A stretch of DNA of 64,000 nt from Sphingobacteriales bacterium. Its GTDB lineage: Bacteria > Bacteroidota > Bacteroidia > Chitinophagales > UBA2359. Location of the stretch: contig JADJTG010000017.1 of assembly GCA_016711285.1 (NCBI GenBank), positions 1-64,000 on the forward strand, in the 5' to 3' direction. The notes below the pieces were generated by a model, which worked only from the letters and a program-made list of their open reading frames with translations, was not told where the DNA came from and made no database searches. The translations under genes and the position numbers were made by a program. Position 1 is the stretch's first letter; each line of letters begins with the position of its first letter. Shown one piece after another: positions 9,771 to 19,322 of this stretch.

Positions 9771-12212
9771 ATGAAATTGAATTTTTTACGCTCAGGAATT
9801 AAGCTCTCCGGTTTAGTGGCGGGTTTATTCTTTGCTTTTGTTTCTCAGGCACAAGTATGGTCGGAGAATTTTAACGATTTTGACGGTTTTTTCCAAGACG
9901 GACAAAATTCCACAGGCTGGTCGATGTATGATGTGGACGGTCAGACACCCGCCACAAACGTTGCCGACTTTACACAAGGTTGGAACTGGCAAGATGCTTG
10001 GGACGCAACCCAAGACGGTATCATGGTAAGTAATTCTTGGTACGACCCCTTTGGTCAAGCCGACAAATGGTTGGGTACACCAGCGATTGCTATTCCGAAT
10101 ACCGATGGTTTGCAGTTCAAGTGGCAGGTAAAATCGCAAGATGTAGATTTCTTGGAGGCTTATCAAGTGGTAGTTTCTACGGCGGGCAATACTTTGGCAA
10201 ATTTGCAGGCAGGTACAGTGGTGTATTCCGAAACAGCCAGCCCGAACGATTGGACAAGTCGTGCCATCTCTTTAGATGCTTACAAAGGTCAAACCATTTA
10301 TATAGGTTTCCACAATATATCCAACGACAAATTCCTGTTGTTGTTGGATAACCTTTCAGTAGATGCTCCTACTGAATTTGAGTTGGCACTGTCGGGTTCG
10401 GTGATGCCGATAGAATATGCAGAGTATCCGCTTGACCAAAACCCTTCTTGGGGCGGCTTTGCTATCACAGTAGGTAATACTGGCGCACAGGGACAAACCA
10501 ACGTTACATTCAGCACGGTTATCACTGCTTTTGATATAGACGGAAATCCCGTAGAAGTATTTAATCAAAGCACTTCTGCCGATATTGCTTCTACAGGTTC
10601 ACAAAACCTCAGTATTACAGAAACTTACGCTCCTACTGCGGTTGGTTTACACGCCATTGAGTACTTTGTTTACTCCGACCAGCAAGACACTTTGGCTGCC
10701 GACCTTGCTTTTGCTAATATTACAGATGGTGCTTATGGCAGAGCCGCTTATTTCTATAATTCACTGCAAGATGCAGACGGAAATCCCCTAATAGGCGACT
10801 TTTCTACACAATTCCTTTCTTTCGATGATGATCAGGGTAATGATGGCGCAGGTGCTATCGGTTATGTTTTCGAAGTAGTCAATGAAACTACCGTTGATTC
10901 TTTGTCGGCGTTGTTGGGTTCAGAAGCACAGGGCGATATTACCCTTTCTTTATACAGCATCAATACAGATGGCAGCCTCGGTAACGAAATAGCTACTACT
11001 GTACCTTATACAGCTACAGGCGGACAGGACAATGGTGAATTTTTAAACGCACCTTTGCAATGCCCTGTTTCTTTGGCTGCGGGTGCTTATGCAGTAGTCA
11101 TTCATGATGAAATCGGCAACGATTGTGCTATCGTTTGCTCTAATTATTTCTATACCAATGGAGCTATCATTGCCCACTTAGGCGATGAAAACTGGTTTTC
11201 TGTAAGTGCGGGTACTTTTGTTCCCTGGATTTTTGTAAGCACCACCACAGAGGCTATCGGTGTTGCCGATAATGTAGAAATTGAAGCCGCCAACGATGGT
11301 TTGCAAGCAGATTTTAATGCTATCATCAGCGGCGGTGCTTTGTGTGACCTCACTTGGAACTTCGGTGACGGCGGTAGTGCCACTGGCACCAGTGTATCGC
11401 ACACTTATGCCAACGGCGGTACTTATACTGTAACAGTAAGCGGTTCTTATGGCGGCGGTACTCCTGTAACAGATACTTATGAAATAACAGTAGGTTGCAG
11501 TTTGGCAGCCAGCGTAAATGCTACTGCCACTACTGCTACTGCGGTGGTAACAGGCGGTACACCAGCTACTTATCAATGGCAAACCGTTGGCGGACAAACT
11601 TTGGGTACAAATGCAAACATTACCGGCTTATCTGAAAATACTGCTTATGTTTTGACAGTAACTGATGTATCCGGTTGCGAAGCCCTTGCTACTTTCACCA
11701 CCAGCACTTGTGCTTTTACTATTAACTCTGTTGTTTTAGACGGCTCTACTGCCGGAGCATTTGCCAGCAATTTCTCTAATGGTACTGCTCCTTATCAATA
11801 TCAATGGACCAATGCAGCAGGTAGTGTAGTAAGTGCCAGCAACTCTGCTTCCAATTTGGTTTCTGCCCAGATTTATACTTTGACAGTAACTGATGCTTCG
11901 GGCTGCAGCGACAGCTTTAACTTTGAAGTTCCTGCTTCCGGCATTGAAGATTTGAACGGTGTGGTGTCTTTCCAAATGACACCGAACCCTACTTCCAGCG
12001 ATGTACAACTTTCTTTGCAGCTCAACAAAACTGAAAATATCAGCATAGAAATTTATAACATCAGCGGTCAAAAAGTAGTACAATTACCAAATGTAGTGAC
12101 TAATGCTATCCAAGAGCGTTTGGATTTGTCGTATTTGCCAAGTGGTACTTATACCGTAAAAGTAAATGTAGGCAATCAAAGTGCTGCCGCTACTTTGATG
12201 TTAGTAAAATAA
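9771..12212 (+). CDS. Large T9SS-secreted protein with choice-of-anchor J and PKD domains
   Basis: An 813-residue exported protein. Residues 1-27 are a signal peptide ending SQAQ. Residues about 30-205 look like a choice-of-anchor J/cleaved-adhesin jelly-roll (SENFNDFDG, WLGTPAI, DVDFLEAYQVVVST, IYIGFHN, LLLDNLSV). A long middle part of beta-sandwich type follows. A PKD domain lies at about 506-575 (LTWNFGDGGSATGTSVSHTY, GGTYTVTV), then two short repeats with YTLTVTDASGCSD-like ends (SprB-type). Residues 730-813 are a type A T9SS sorting domain (FQMTPNPTSSDVQLSL ... LPSGTYTVKV). It is probably an adhesin or surface-layer component, since no catalytic domain is visible. A terminator follows. 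Confidence 0.82.
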   Translation: MKLNFLRSGIKLSGLVAGLFFAFVSQAQVWSENFNDFDGFFQDGQNSTGWSMYDVDGQTPATNVADFTQGWNWQDAWDATQDGIMVSNSWYDPFGQADKWLGTPAIAIPNTDGLQFKWQVKSQDVDFLEAYQVVVSTAGNTLANLQAGTVVYSETASPNDWTSRAISLDAYKGQTIYIGFHNISNDKFLLLLDNLSVDAPTEFELALSGSVMPIEYAEYPLDQNPSWGGFAITVGNTGAQGQTNVTFSTVITAFDIDGNPVEVFNQSTSADIASTGSQNLSITETYAPTAVGLHAIEYFVYSDQQDTLAADLAFANITDGAYGRAAYFYNSLQDADGNPLIGDFSTQFLSFDDDQGNDGAGAIGYVFEVVNETTVDSLSALLGSEAQGDITLSLYSINTDGSLGNEIATTVPYTATGGQDNGEFLNAPLQCPVSLAAGAYAVVIHDEIGNDCAIVCSNYFYTNGAIIAHLGDENWFSVSAGTFVPWIFVSTTTEAIGVADNVEIEAANDGLQADFNAIISGGALCDLTWNFGDGGSATGTSVSHTYANGGTYTVTVSGSYGGGTPVTDTYEITVGCSLAASVNATATTATAVVTGGTPATYQWQTVGGQTLGTNANITGLSENTAYVLTVTDVSGCEALATFTTSTCAFTINSVVLDGSTAGAFASNFSNGTAPYQYQWTNAAGSVVSASNSASNLVSAQIYTLTVTDASGCSDSFNFEVPASGIEDLNGVVSFQMTPNPTSSDVQLSLQLNKTENISIEIYNISGQKVVQLPNVVTNAIQERLDLSYLPSGTYTVKVNVGNQSAAATLMLVK

Positions 12213-12246
12213 TATCACATCGTATCATTATAATATAATTATACAC

Positions 12247-12287
12247 AAAAGAAGCCGCCTTTTACGAAGGGCGGCTTCTTTTTTTGG
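12247..12287 (+). terminator. Terminator after the PKD/T9SS gene
   Basis: AAAAGAAGCCGCC (12247-12259) pairs perfectly with 12270-12282 and is followed by a T-run. Confidence 0.9.
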
Positions 12288-12396
12288 CAGAAGTTGGCAC
12301 ACAGAAACAAACATTTTCTATATTCCTTCGTTTTTTTAATATTTAAAAAAGAAATAAACATTCCGTATTTTTTAATCGTTAGCCATTTTATTTATA

Positions 12397-12404
12397 TAAT
12401 TTTG
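12397..12404 (+). promoter_or_regulatory. -7 box of the ABC exporter gene
   Basis: TAATTTTG matches TAnnTTTG, 22 bp before the TTG start at 12427. No clear -33 element was seen. Confidence 0.5.
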
Positions 12405-12426
12405 TGCTTTTAACAGCTTCTTTGTT

Positions 12427-14265
12427 TTGGAAAATAATACTACTTCTTCGCCGCGTATTAAAAAAGGTGATTTGCTCCAATTTTTCAGCATATACCGCTA
12501 CATTCTTCCTTACAAAACCTATTTTATAGCAGGAATGATTTTTTTGGTGCTGTCGAGTATGACGGCATTGGCATTTCCGGCTATCATCGGTACGCTGCTG
12601 GATACGGCGGTAGGTAAGCAGGCAGGCAATTTTTTGAGCCGCTATTGGTCGGGACTCGGCAATGCTTCTTTGCTCACGGTGTCCAAAATATTGTTTTTAG
12701 TATTGGTGTTGCAAGCATTTTTTTCGTTTTGCAAAGTAATTTCTTTTTCGTTCGTGAGCGAAAACGTAATGGCGGATATTCGCAAAGACCTTTTTTCAAA
12801 GGTACTCACGTTGCCATTTTCTTTTTTTGAAAAAAATCGTGTCGGCGACCTCACAAGCCGCCTCACCGCCGACATTACCCAACTTCAAGATGCAATTTCG
12901 TGGACTTTGGGCGAATTTTTTCGTCAATTATTTACCTTGGTTATTGGTATCGGATTTTTATTGCTCTTATCGCCCAAATTGTGTTTGGTGATGCTTTCTA
13001 CTTTTCCGGCATTGATTATCGGGGCGGTTATTTTTGGAAAATATATTAAAAAGCTATCAAAAAAAACACAGGAATCCTTAGCCGAAGCCAACGTAATTGC
13101 CGAAGAAACTTTGCAAAACATGTCGGTTGTGAAATCATTTACCAACGAACATTACGAATCCAACCGCTACAACAGTTTTTTGAAAAATGTGGTTAATTTT
13201 GCCTTGCGCTCCTCTTTATTTTACGGATTATTTACTTCTTTTTTTATTTTTGGTATTTTCGGAGGTATTATTTTGGTGCTGTGGTTTGGTGCTTCGTACA
13301 TTGAGCAGGGGCTAATGAGTACGGGCGAACTCACCACTTTTGTCATTTACACCATTTACATCGGTGCATCGCTGGGCGGTATGAGCGATTTATACAGCCG
13401 CCTCCAAAAAGCGGTGGGCGCAAGTGAGCGGGTACGCGAAATTTTGGGCGAAAACAGCGAAGTAGCTTTGCAAAAAATAACGCCGGCTCAAATACCGGTA
13501 CGCGGCAATATTACCTATCAAGATGTGCATTTTCATTATCCTTCACGCCCTGATATTGAAGTACTGAAAGGGCTGACACTGCATATTCAAGCGGGCGAAA
13601 AAGTAGCGTTGGTGGGCAAAAGCGGAGCCGGAAAAAGCACAATTACACAATTGCTGCAAAGATTTTATGATTGGCAGACGGGCAGTATTTTGTTGGACGG
13701 CAAAGACATTCGCAACTACGAAATGAGTTTGTACCGCTCCAATATTGGTGTAGTGCCACAGGAAATTCTGCTCTTTGGCGGCACTATCCGCGAAAATATC
13801 GCTTACGGCAACTTAGATGCAGACGATGCCGCTATTATGGAAGCAGCCCGCCGCGCCAATGCTTTGAGTTTTATCCAGTCGTTTCCTGAAGGTTTGGACA
13901 CAATAGTCGGTGAGCGCGGTATCAAACTGTCGGGCGGACAACGCCAGCGTATCGCCATTGCCCGCGCGCTGCTGCGCAATCCCCGCATTTTGATATTGGA
14001 CGAAGCCACGAGTTCTTTGGATTCGGAGTCGGAAAAATTGGTGCAAGAGGCTTTGAATGAATTGATGAAAGGACGCACCAGCATCATCATCGCACACCGC
14101 CTTTCTACCATACGCGAAGTGGATAAAATTTTTGTATTGGAAGACGGAGAAATTGTAGAGCAAGGTACACACGAAGAATTGAGTAATATGCCAAATGGCA
14201 AATTCAGAGCTTTGCTTGAATTGCAACAAACATCATCGGCGGTATTTACGGAAGAAGTATTATAA
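12427..14265 (+). CDS. ABC exporter, fused permease and ATPase (MsbA-like)
   Basis: A 612-residue half-transporter that would work as a homodimer in the inner membrane. Residues 1-335 hold about six membrane helices and the type I exporter coupling region (ENRVGDLTSRLTADITQLQ, FSFFEKNRVGDL). The ATPase domain has Walker A GKSGAGKST (about 396), Q-loop VPQEILLFGGTIRENIAYG, the signature LSGGQRQR (about 500), Walker B ILILDEATSSLD and the H-loop IIAHRLST. The start is TTG, chosen because upstream codons are non-coding and a promoter lies just before it. The group includes lipid flippases (MsbA) and multidrug or peptide exporters; substrate cannot be assigned. Confidence 0.9.
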   Translation: MENNTTSSPRIKKGDLLQFFSIYRYILPYKTYFIAGMIFLVLSSMTALAFPAIIGTLLDTAVGKQAGNFLSRYWSGLGNASLLTVSKILFLVLVLQAFFSFCKVISFSFVSENVMADIRKDLFSKVLTLPFSFFEKNRVGDLTSRLTADITQLQDAISWTLGEFFRQLFTLVIGIGFLLLLSPKLCLVMLSTFPALIIGAVIFGKYIKKLSKKTQESLAEANVIAEETLQNMSVVKSFTNEHYESNRYNSFLKNVVNFALRSSLFYGLFTSFFIFGIFGGIILVLWFGASYIEQGLMSTGELTTFVIYTIYIGASLGGMSDLYSRLQKAVGASERVREILGENSEVALQKITPAQIPVRGNITYQDVHFHYPSRPDIEVLKGLTLHIQAGEKVALVGKSGAGKSTITQLLQRFYDWQTGSILLDGKDIRNYEMSLYRSNIGVVPQEILLFGGTIRENIAYGNLDADDAAIMEAARRANALSFIQSFPEGLDTIVGERGIKLSGGQRQRIAIARALLRNPRILILDEATSSLDSESEKLVQEALNELMKGRTSIIIAHRLSTIREVDKIFVLEDGEIVEQGTHEELSNMPNGKFRALLELQQTSSAVFTEEVL

Positions 14266-14371
14266 GGCAATTTTATATTTATTTTTATTGTGAAATTTTT
14301 TTTGCAATGCAGATAACATTATCTTGCATTTTTCATAAATTATACATCAACCAAAGTATCTTTCCTTTATT

Positions 14372-15061
14372 ATGATAGAAGAAAAATTTGACATTGTAAA
14401 AGATTTTTTGGAAAACAAATCGGCAACCAAACAGGAAGTATATCGCATTACGTTGGATATTTTTGCAGAAATGCGGCGTTTGGCAAAAGAAATTGTCAAT
14501 AAAATCAACAATGAAATAGAGTTAAAGAAAGGAGTATCGGTGGAATATACCAACTTCAGCGAATTTGAGTTTCATATCCGTTTGTCGGGCGAGTTGGTAG
14601 TATTTTCTATACATTCCAATATTGTTACTTTTCCTGCCACGCATCTGCTCAGTACGAGTAATTATATCAAAGAGGACGAAAATCGCCGCTATTTCGGAAC
14701 ATTTACGGTATATAATTTTCTAAACGACTCCTTGCGCTATAATCGCCTGAATGATATAGGTTATCTGTTGGCACGGCTTTTTGTCAATCGCGAACGACAT
14801 TTTTATATAGAGGGTGTGCGGCAAATGCACTTTTTGTATCCCGACATTGCCCAAAATATACTTGATCAGGATATTTTATCGGAATTTATATACAGCGTGA
14901 TAGAAGCCGCTTTGGAAAATGACTCTATCACGGCAGATTTTGAAAGCAACAAAATCATCAGTGTAGGCGAAAAACTCAGCCGCCGTATGTTGGGCGGTGT
15001 TCAGAAAGTAGGATATATACGCGCTGCCTCAGATGAAGGGCTGCCGCTATCTTCGCTTTAA
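14372..15061 (+). CDS. Conserved hypothetical protein
   Basis: I do not recognise a characterised family. The 229-residue protein has no signal peptide or membrane helix. It opens with a helical section (FDIVKDFLENKSATKQEV, IFAEMRRLAKEIVNKINNEI) followed by a mixed alpha/beta part (FEFHIRLSGELVVFSIHSNI, YFGTFTVYNFLNDSLRYNRLNDIGYLLARLF, HFYIEGVRQMHFLYPD). The even composition and clean frame show a real gene. The text resembles a cytoplasmic protein conserved in Bacteroidetes without known role. It follows the ABC exporter by 106 bp on the same strand and ends 35 bp from convergent dapD. Confidence 0.75.
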   Translation: MIEEKFDIVKDFLENKSATKQEVYRITLDIFAEMRRLAKEIVNKINNEIELKKGVSVEYTNFSEFEFHIRLSGELVVFSIHSNIVTFPATHLLSTSNYIKEDENRRYFGTFTVYNFLNDSLRYNRLNDIGYLLARLFVNRERHFYIEGVRQMHFLYPDIAQNILDQDILSEFIYSVIEAALENDSITADFESNKIISVGEKLSRRMLGGVQKVGYIRAASDEGLPLSSL

Positions 15062-15095
15062 GGAGTTTTAACGATAACTTTTTTGTTTGTTGTTT

Positions 15096-15923
15096 TTAAA
15101 CAGCCACTTCAAAATCGCGCAGGGTTTGGTTGAGCGAGGTTTTTTTGTCGGTAGATACCGTTCGCTCGCCGATAATCAGTGCGCAAGGCACTTGGTAGGC
15201 TCCTGCCGGAAAGGTTTTGGTATAAGCTCCCGGAATGACAACCGAGCGTGCGGGTACTCTTCCGGTGTAAGTGAGGGGTTCGCTGCCTGTGACATCAATG
15301 ATTTTGGTAGATTGTGTGAGTACTACATTTGCGCCCAATACTGCTTCGCGCTCCACAATTACACCCTCTACCACAATGCAGCGCGAGCCGATAAAACAAT
15401 CGTCCTCTATAATTACGGGGCTGGCTTGCAAAGGCTCTAATACACCGCCGATACCTACGCCCCCACTCAAATGCACATTTTTTCCGATTTGGGCGCAACT
15501 TCCCACCGTTGCCCAAGTATCCACCATAGTGCCCTCATCTACATAAGCACCGATATTGATATAGGAAGGCATCTGAATAACACCCTTTGCCACAAAAGCA
15601 CCATGGCGTGCCATTGCCGGCGGCACTACGCGCATACCGCGCTCTTTAAAATTGCGTTTGAGAGGGATTTTATCATAAAATTCAAAAGCCCCCATTTCTA
15701 TTGTTTCCATAGGAGAAATAACGAAATACAACAGCACCGCTTTTTTTATCCACTCGTTTACTTGCCAGCGACTGTTGCCAAGCGGTTCGGCTACACGCAA
15801 ATTTCCTTCGTCTAAGGCGGCGACAATACTGCGCACCGCTTCCTGATGCAGTGGGCTGCTTTGCAAGAGGCTGCGCTCTTGCCACGCTTCTTCAATAAGT
15901 GTTTGCAGGGCGTTTTTATCCAT
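15096..15923 (-). CDS. dapD: 2,3,4,5-tetrahydropyridine-2,6-dicarboxylate N-succinyltransferase
   Basis: DapD transfers succinyl from succinyl-CoA to tetrahydrodipicolinate in the succinylase branch of lysine/meso-diaminopimelate synthesis. The 275-residue protein has the N-terminal helical domain (QTLIEEAWQERSLL) and then a left-handed beta-helix of hexapeptide repeats: GAYVDEGTMVDTWATVGSCA, KNVHLSGGVGIGGVLEPL, DDCFIGSRCIVVEGV. The C-terminal segment is YTKTFPAGAYQVPCALIIGER. Its length is standard. It is not in an operon with other dap genes. Confidence 0.97.
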   Translation of the reverse strand: MDKNALQTLIEEAWQERSLLQSSPLHQEAVRSIVAALDEGNLRVAEPLGNSRWQVNEWIKKAVLLYFVISPMETIEMGAFEFYDKIPLKRNFKERGMRVVPPAMARHGAFVAKGVIQMPSYINIGAYVDEGTMVDTWATVGSCAQIGKNVHLSGGVGIGGVLEPLQASPVIIEDDCFIGSRCIVVEGVIVEREAVLGANVVLTQSTKIIDVTGSEPLTYTGRVPARSVVIPGAYTKTFPAGAYQVPCALIIGERTVSTDKKTSLNQTLRDFEVAV

Positions 15924-15987
15924 TTTTATAGATGATTCGTGTATTTTTTATTAAAAAATGTAATATTTAGAAATGATTTTAAAAAAA

Positions 15988-17964
15988 TCAGGCGTGTGTA
16001 GCCATTTTTTTATTCAGTCTGCTGTGCGAAAAACTATATCCGAAATAAATCACTAAACCAATAATGAGCCATATAAAAAAGCCGAACCAACTGCTTGCCG
16101 GAATTTGCGCCATCATATAAAAACAAAACAGCAAGCCCAACACCGGAATTAAGGACAAACTATATAAAAACGACAATACCGTGATGATGGCAAAAACAAT
16201 TACAAACAACCAAAGCGGTATTTTGTGCTTGAAAGTAGCCCAACCCGATTCATAGCGTTTTTCGGGGCTGATGGTATTAGCCAAGCTCACCACATAAGCA
16301 TAATCTTCGGGCGACATTTTTTCTAAATAAGGCAGTAATTTGGTATTTTTTGCGCTCAGTTCGTCATCGCCGCCCTTGTCGGTGAGCAAGGCTTTGAGTT
16401 GTTGAGTGTCTTGTTCATCTAAGTGTTCCATTAATTCGGAAGGAGCATATACTTGCGGTGCATTGTTGATAAATGCCTTGGTGGGTTTTTCAAAACGTGT
16501 AAAAAGCAAAGCCAACATTGCTATTGCCAGCAAAGGCATTATCCATTTAGAGTTGATGTAGGGCGTTCGGAATTTGCCGCGCGGTGCGTGGGGGTCTTTT
16601 TGTAGAATCAATACGCCGCCGCATACCAATACAAAAGCAAACAGCGTACCCATACTGCACAAATCTACCACCACACCACTTGGAATACACAAAATAGTGG
16701 CAATAACGAGCAAACCCGTGACGTAGGTAGCAAAAGAGGGTGTATGAAAACGCGGGTGTATTTTTTGAAAAGCAGGCGGCAACAAACCATCGCGGCTCAT
16801 GCTCATCCAAATACGCGGCTGCCCCAATTGAAACACCAACAATACACTCGACAATGCCACCACCGCACTCACCGCAATAATCCCCGACAACCATTTTAAA
16901 TTCACTTTTTCAAAAACAAAAGCCAAGGGGTCATTTACACCTAATTGATGATAAGGAACCATACCGGTAAGCACCAAAGCAATAGCGATATACAATATGG
17001 TACATATAATAATAGAATACATCATACCGCGCGGCAAATCGTGTTGAGGGTTTTTGCACTCTTCGGCGGTAGTAGAAATTGCATCAAAACCAATATACGC
17101 AAAAAACACAGACGACACGCCCGCCGCAACACCACCAAAACCATTTGGCGCAAAAGGCGACCAGTTGTCGGTATTTACATAAAAAGCCCCCACTGCTATC
17201 ACCATCATCACAACAGCCAACTTGATGAGTACCATCACATTGCTGGCATTGCGCGACTCGCGAATACCGCGCAACACCAATGCAGTAATTAAAATGGTGA
17301 TAATAATAGCGGGAATGTCGGCAATGAACCGCAAGCCACCTAATTGCGGAGCTTGATTCCACGCCAAATAAGCTGTTTTCAGCGAAGCGGGCAAACTTTC
17401 AAAAGGTGTGCCGCTTTTGAGAATGGCGGCAGCTTCTATAAAACCGTTTTTGGCACTCGTATAATCAATACCGCTCCAAACCGGCAAGTGTATGCCCTGA
17501 TGAATACCCAAAAAAGGCAGCCGCAGCGATTCGAGCAAACCGGAAAAATAATCCGACCACGACACTGCCACCGTAGCATTGCCCACCGCATATTCCATAA
17601 TCAAAGCCCAACCGATAATCCACGCCAACAACTCCCCAAACGACACATACGAATAAGTATAAGCACTCCCCGACACCGGAATCAGCGAAGCAAATTCGGC
17701 ATAAGCAAAAGCGGCAAAGCCACAGGCAAAAGCGGTGAAAATAAACAGCAAAATCACCGCCGGTCCGCCCTGCGAGCTGGCAGTGCCGATAGTGCTGAAA
17801 ATACCCGCCCCAACAATGGCAGCAATGCCCAAAGCCACCAAATCGCGCACGCCCAAGTGTCGTTTCAGGCTGATTTTTTCTTCGCCGTCAGGTTCAGACT
17901 CAATCTGCGATAAAGTAGTTTGGATAGGTTTGCGGCGAAATAAATCGGAAAATCGGAAAGCCAT
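15988..17964 (-). CDS. APC-family amino acid permease (cationic amino acid transporter-like)
   Basis: A 658-residue integral membrane protein of the APC superfamily. It opens with a cytoplasmic stretch and SLKRHLGVRDLVALGIAAIVGAGIFSTIG, the helix-1 substrate/Na-site motif. The consensus helix GPAVILLFIFTAFACGFAAFAYAEFASLIPVSGSAYTY-like region (split here by shorter motifs AEFAS and GSAYTYSY) follows, then FFAYIGFDAISTTAEECKNP, a hallmark of CAT-type carriers. An unusual insertion of about 85 residues rich in charged amino acids (about 500-585) sits before the last helices. It probably imports amino acids; direction and specificity are inference. Confidence 0.88.
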   Translation of the reverse strand: MAFRFSDLFRRKPIQTTLSQIESEPDGEEKISLKRHLGVRDLVALGIAAIVGAGIFSTIGTASSQGGPAVILLFIFTAFACGFAAFAYAEFASLIPVSGSAYTYSYVSFGELLAWIIGWALIMEYAVGNATVAVSWSDYFSGLLESLRLPFLGIHQGIHLPVWSGIDYTSAKNGFIEAAAILKSGTPFESLPASLKTAYLAWNQAPQLGGLRFIADIPAIIITILITALVLRGIRESRNASNVMVLIKLAVVMMVIAVGAFYVNTDNWSPFAPNGFGGVAAGVSSVFFAYIGFDAISTTAEECKNPQHDLPRGMMYSIIICTILYIAIALVLTGMVPYHQLGVNDPLAFVFEKVNLKWLSGIIAVSAVVALSSVLLVFQLGQPRIWMSMSRDGLLPPAFQKIHPRFHTPSFATYVTGLLVIATILCIPSGVVVDLCSMGTLFAFVLVCGGVLILQKDPHAPRGKFRTPYINSKWIMPLLAIAMLALLFTRFEKPTKAFINNAPQVYAPSELMEHLDEQDTQQLKALLTDKGGDDELSAKNTKLLPYLEKMSPEDYAYVVSLANTISPEKRYESGWATFKHKIPLWLFVIVFAIITVLSFLYSLSLIPVLGLLFCFYMMAQIPASSWFGFFIWLIIGLVIYFGYSFSHSRLNKKMATHA

Positions 17965-18141
17965 AATTTTAATACGAAATTATAAAGGAATAAATGGGGA
18001 TAAAAGCCGTTTGATTATCTTGAGAAGTAAATATAAAAAAACAATAAAATAAATGTGACAAAATCGCATAATTGCGTCATATAAGCACCAAAGCTAATTA
18101 TATCATTTTTATTTTTTTAAGACATCAACTACATTTTTAAG

Positions 18142-18264
18142 TTGGGTATCGCTCTGATAGCAACACTAATATCTGTGATAAACAGACTTTTGGCTCTTAC
18201 AACAGAAATGATTGATGTGCTTATATTATCAATACAAGGCGATAAATTCATCTTAATACGATGA
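18142..18264 (+). CDS. Possible small hydrophobic peptide (40 aa)
   Basis: From TTG at 18142 the frame encodes a 40-residue peptide beginning (M)GIALIATLISVINRLLAL, continuing TTEMIDVLILSIQGDKF and ending ILIR. It forms one strong membrane-spanning segment with a charged tail. An in-frame stop (TAA at 18118) bounds it, and the only ATG is internal. The stop codon lies inside the stem of an intrinsic terminator, so coding and terminator share bases. This is the size and shape of type I toxin or small membrane peptides, but I recognise no family. It could equally be a non-coding RNA or chance. Confidence 0.3.
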   Translation: MGIALIATLISVINRLLALTTEMIDVLILSIQGDKFILIR

Positions 18265-18279
18265 TTTATCGCTTTTTTT
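18239..18279 (+). terminator. Orphan terminator in the intergenic region
   Basis: GCGATAAATTCATC and GATGATTTATCGC form a 13-bp stem with one bulged T, followed by seven T. No annotated plus-strand gene lies upstream, because the neighbour at 15988-17964 is on the minus strand. A short transcript must therefore end here if the terminator is used. Confidence 0.65.
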
Positions 18280-18437
18280 ATTACACAACTATCAAAATTC
18301 AATATAAATGTTCTAATTTTAGAGATTATATATTTTATTATAGTATGTAAAAACAAGAAAGAAAAAACAGCAAACAATATAAAGTTTAATTAAATAAATT
18401 TATCTGTATCTCTTTTTTTATTAACTAAAACCCAATA

Positions 18438-19271
18438 ATGAACATGAGAGTATTATTATGCTTGATTGGTATTGCATTGTGGTATTTGCTCTGCTCCTGG
18501 TGGTATTTGTGCAAAATTTGCGGCTGCTGCGATGCTACACAAAATGTAGTTGCTCCGCCAAGTGCCACTGTAGAGCGTACCGCCACCGTAGGACCTTTGG
18601 TATTCAAGTGGTCTGATGCCAATGCGATTACGAGTGCTGCATTTCCGCAATACAAAGATTCTATTTTGCGCCTTGCTGCTGCGGGCGATACGCTTGTCAT
18701 CACCGGTTTTTATACCAAAGATGAGGCTAAACCTGCCAACTTTGCCAATATGGGCTTGGCGCGTGCCGAAGCAGCCAAAGCTTTATGGACACCGCCTTAC
18801 GATGCCAAACTTATCAAAACAACCTCGTCTTTGGTAGATGAGCACGGCGATATGCGCACTGCACCTTTTAATGCAACGGCATTTGGCTATGCTAAAATGA
18901 TGCCGAAAGAAAATGAAACGACTGTAGTGGAAAAAGACGAACAGGTTATTATCTACTTCCCGACTAATTCATCACAGAAAGAAAGAAATAAAACAGTGGA
19001 GGAATATTTGGATAAACTAAGCAAAAAGCATAAAAATACCAAAGCTACCTTCCTTGTAACCGGACATACCGACAGCGACGGCAGCGAAGATGCCAACTAC
19101 AACTTAGCATTGCGCCGCGCCAAAGCAGTACAACAACTCTTAGAAAAAAGAGGAATTGCTGCTTCGCGCGTTACGGCAGAATCCAAAGGCGAAACCCAAC
19201 CTGCCGCCGACAATGCTACACCCGAAGGCAAACGCCTCAATCGCCGTACTACCATTGACATAAAACCTTAA
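18438..19271 (+). CDS. OmpA-family protein with two OmpA-like modules
   Basis: A 277-residue envelope protein. The N-terminal hydrophobic helix (VLLCLIGIALWYLLCSWWYL) is probably an uncleaved anchor, and a cysteine-rich CKICGCC segment follows. Residues about 50-165 resemble a degenerate OmpA-C fold (LRLAAAGDTLVITGFYTKDE, ARAEAAKAL). Residues 175-277 are a complete OmpA-C peptidoglycan-binding domain: VIIYFPTNSS, FLVTGHTDSDGSEDANYNLALRRA, and RVTAESKGETQPAADN with RLNRRTTIDI. The Asp and Arg that hold diaminopimelate are present. The first in-frame ATG is at 18438 and the next at 18444. The next gene follows in 51 bp and probably shares its transcript. Confidence 0.85.
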   Translation: MNMRVLLCLIGIALWYLLCSWWYLCKICGCCDATQNVVAPPSATVERTATVGPLVFKWSDANAITSAAFPQYKDSILRLAAAGDTLVITGFYTKDEAKPANFANMGLARAEAAKALWTPPYDAKLIKTTSSLVDEHGDMRTAPFNATAFGYAKMMPKENETTVVEKDEQVIIYFPTNSSQKERNKTVEEYLDKLSKKHKNTKATFLVTGHTDSDGSEDANYNLALRRAKAVQQLLEKRGIAASRVTAESKGETQPAADNATPEGKRLNRRTTIDIKP

Positions 19272-19322
19272 AATTTTATTTTTTTTATTTTATTAACAAT
19301 AATATTTATACCATAAAATACT

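Larger units (their letters stand above)
17965..18437. other. Intergenic region with a small ORF and terminator
   Basis: This AT-rich 470-bp region separates divergent genes. It holds the small hydrophobic reading frame at 18142-18264 and its terminator. The remainder, 17965-18120 and 18280-18437, shows no motif I can name. A minus-strand frame of 82 codons (18129-18377) overlaps the same area but looks fortuitous. Confidence 0.4.

Noticed and set aside
18129..18377. 82-residue gene on the minus strand
   Set aside because: It spans the terminator stem, has no recognisable features, and is less convincing than the plus-strand small frame.
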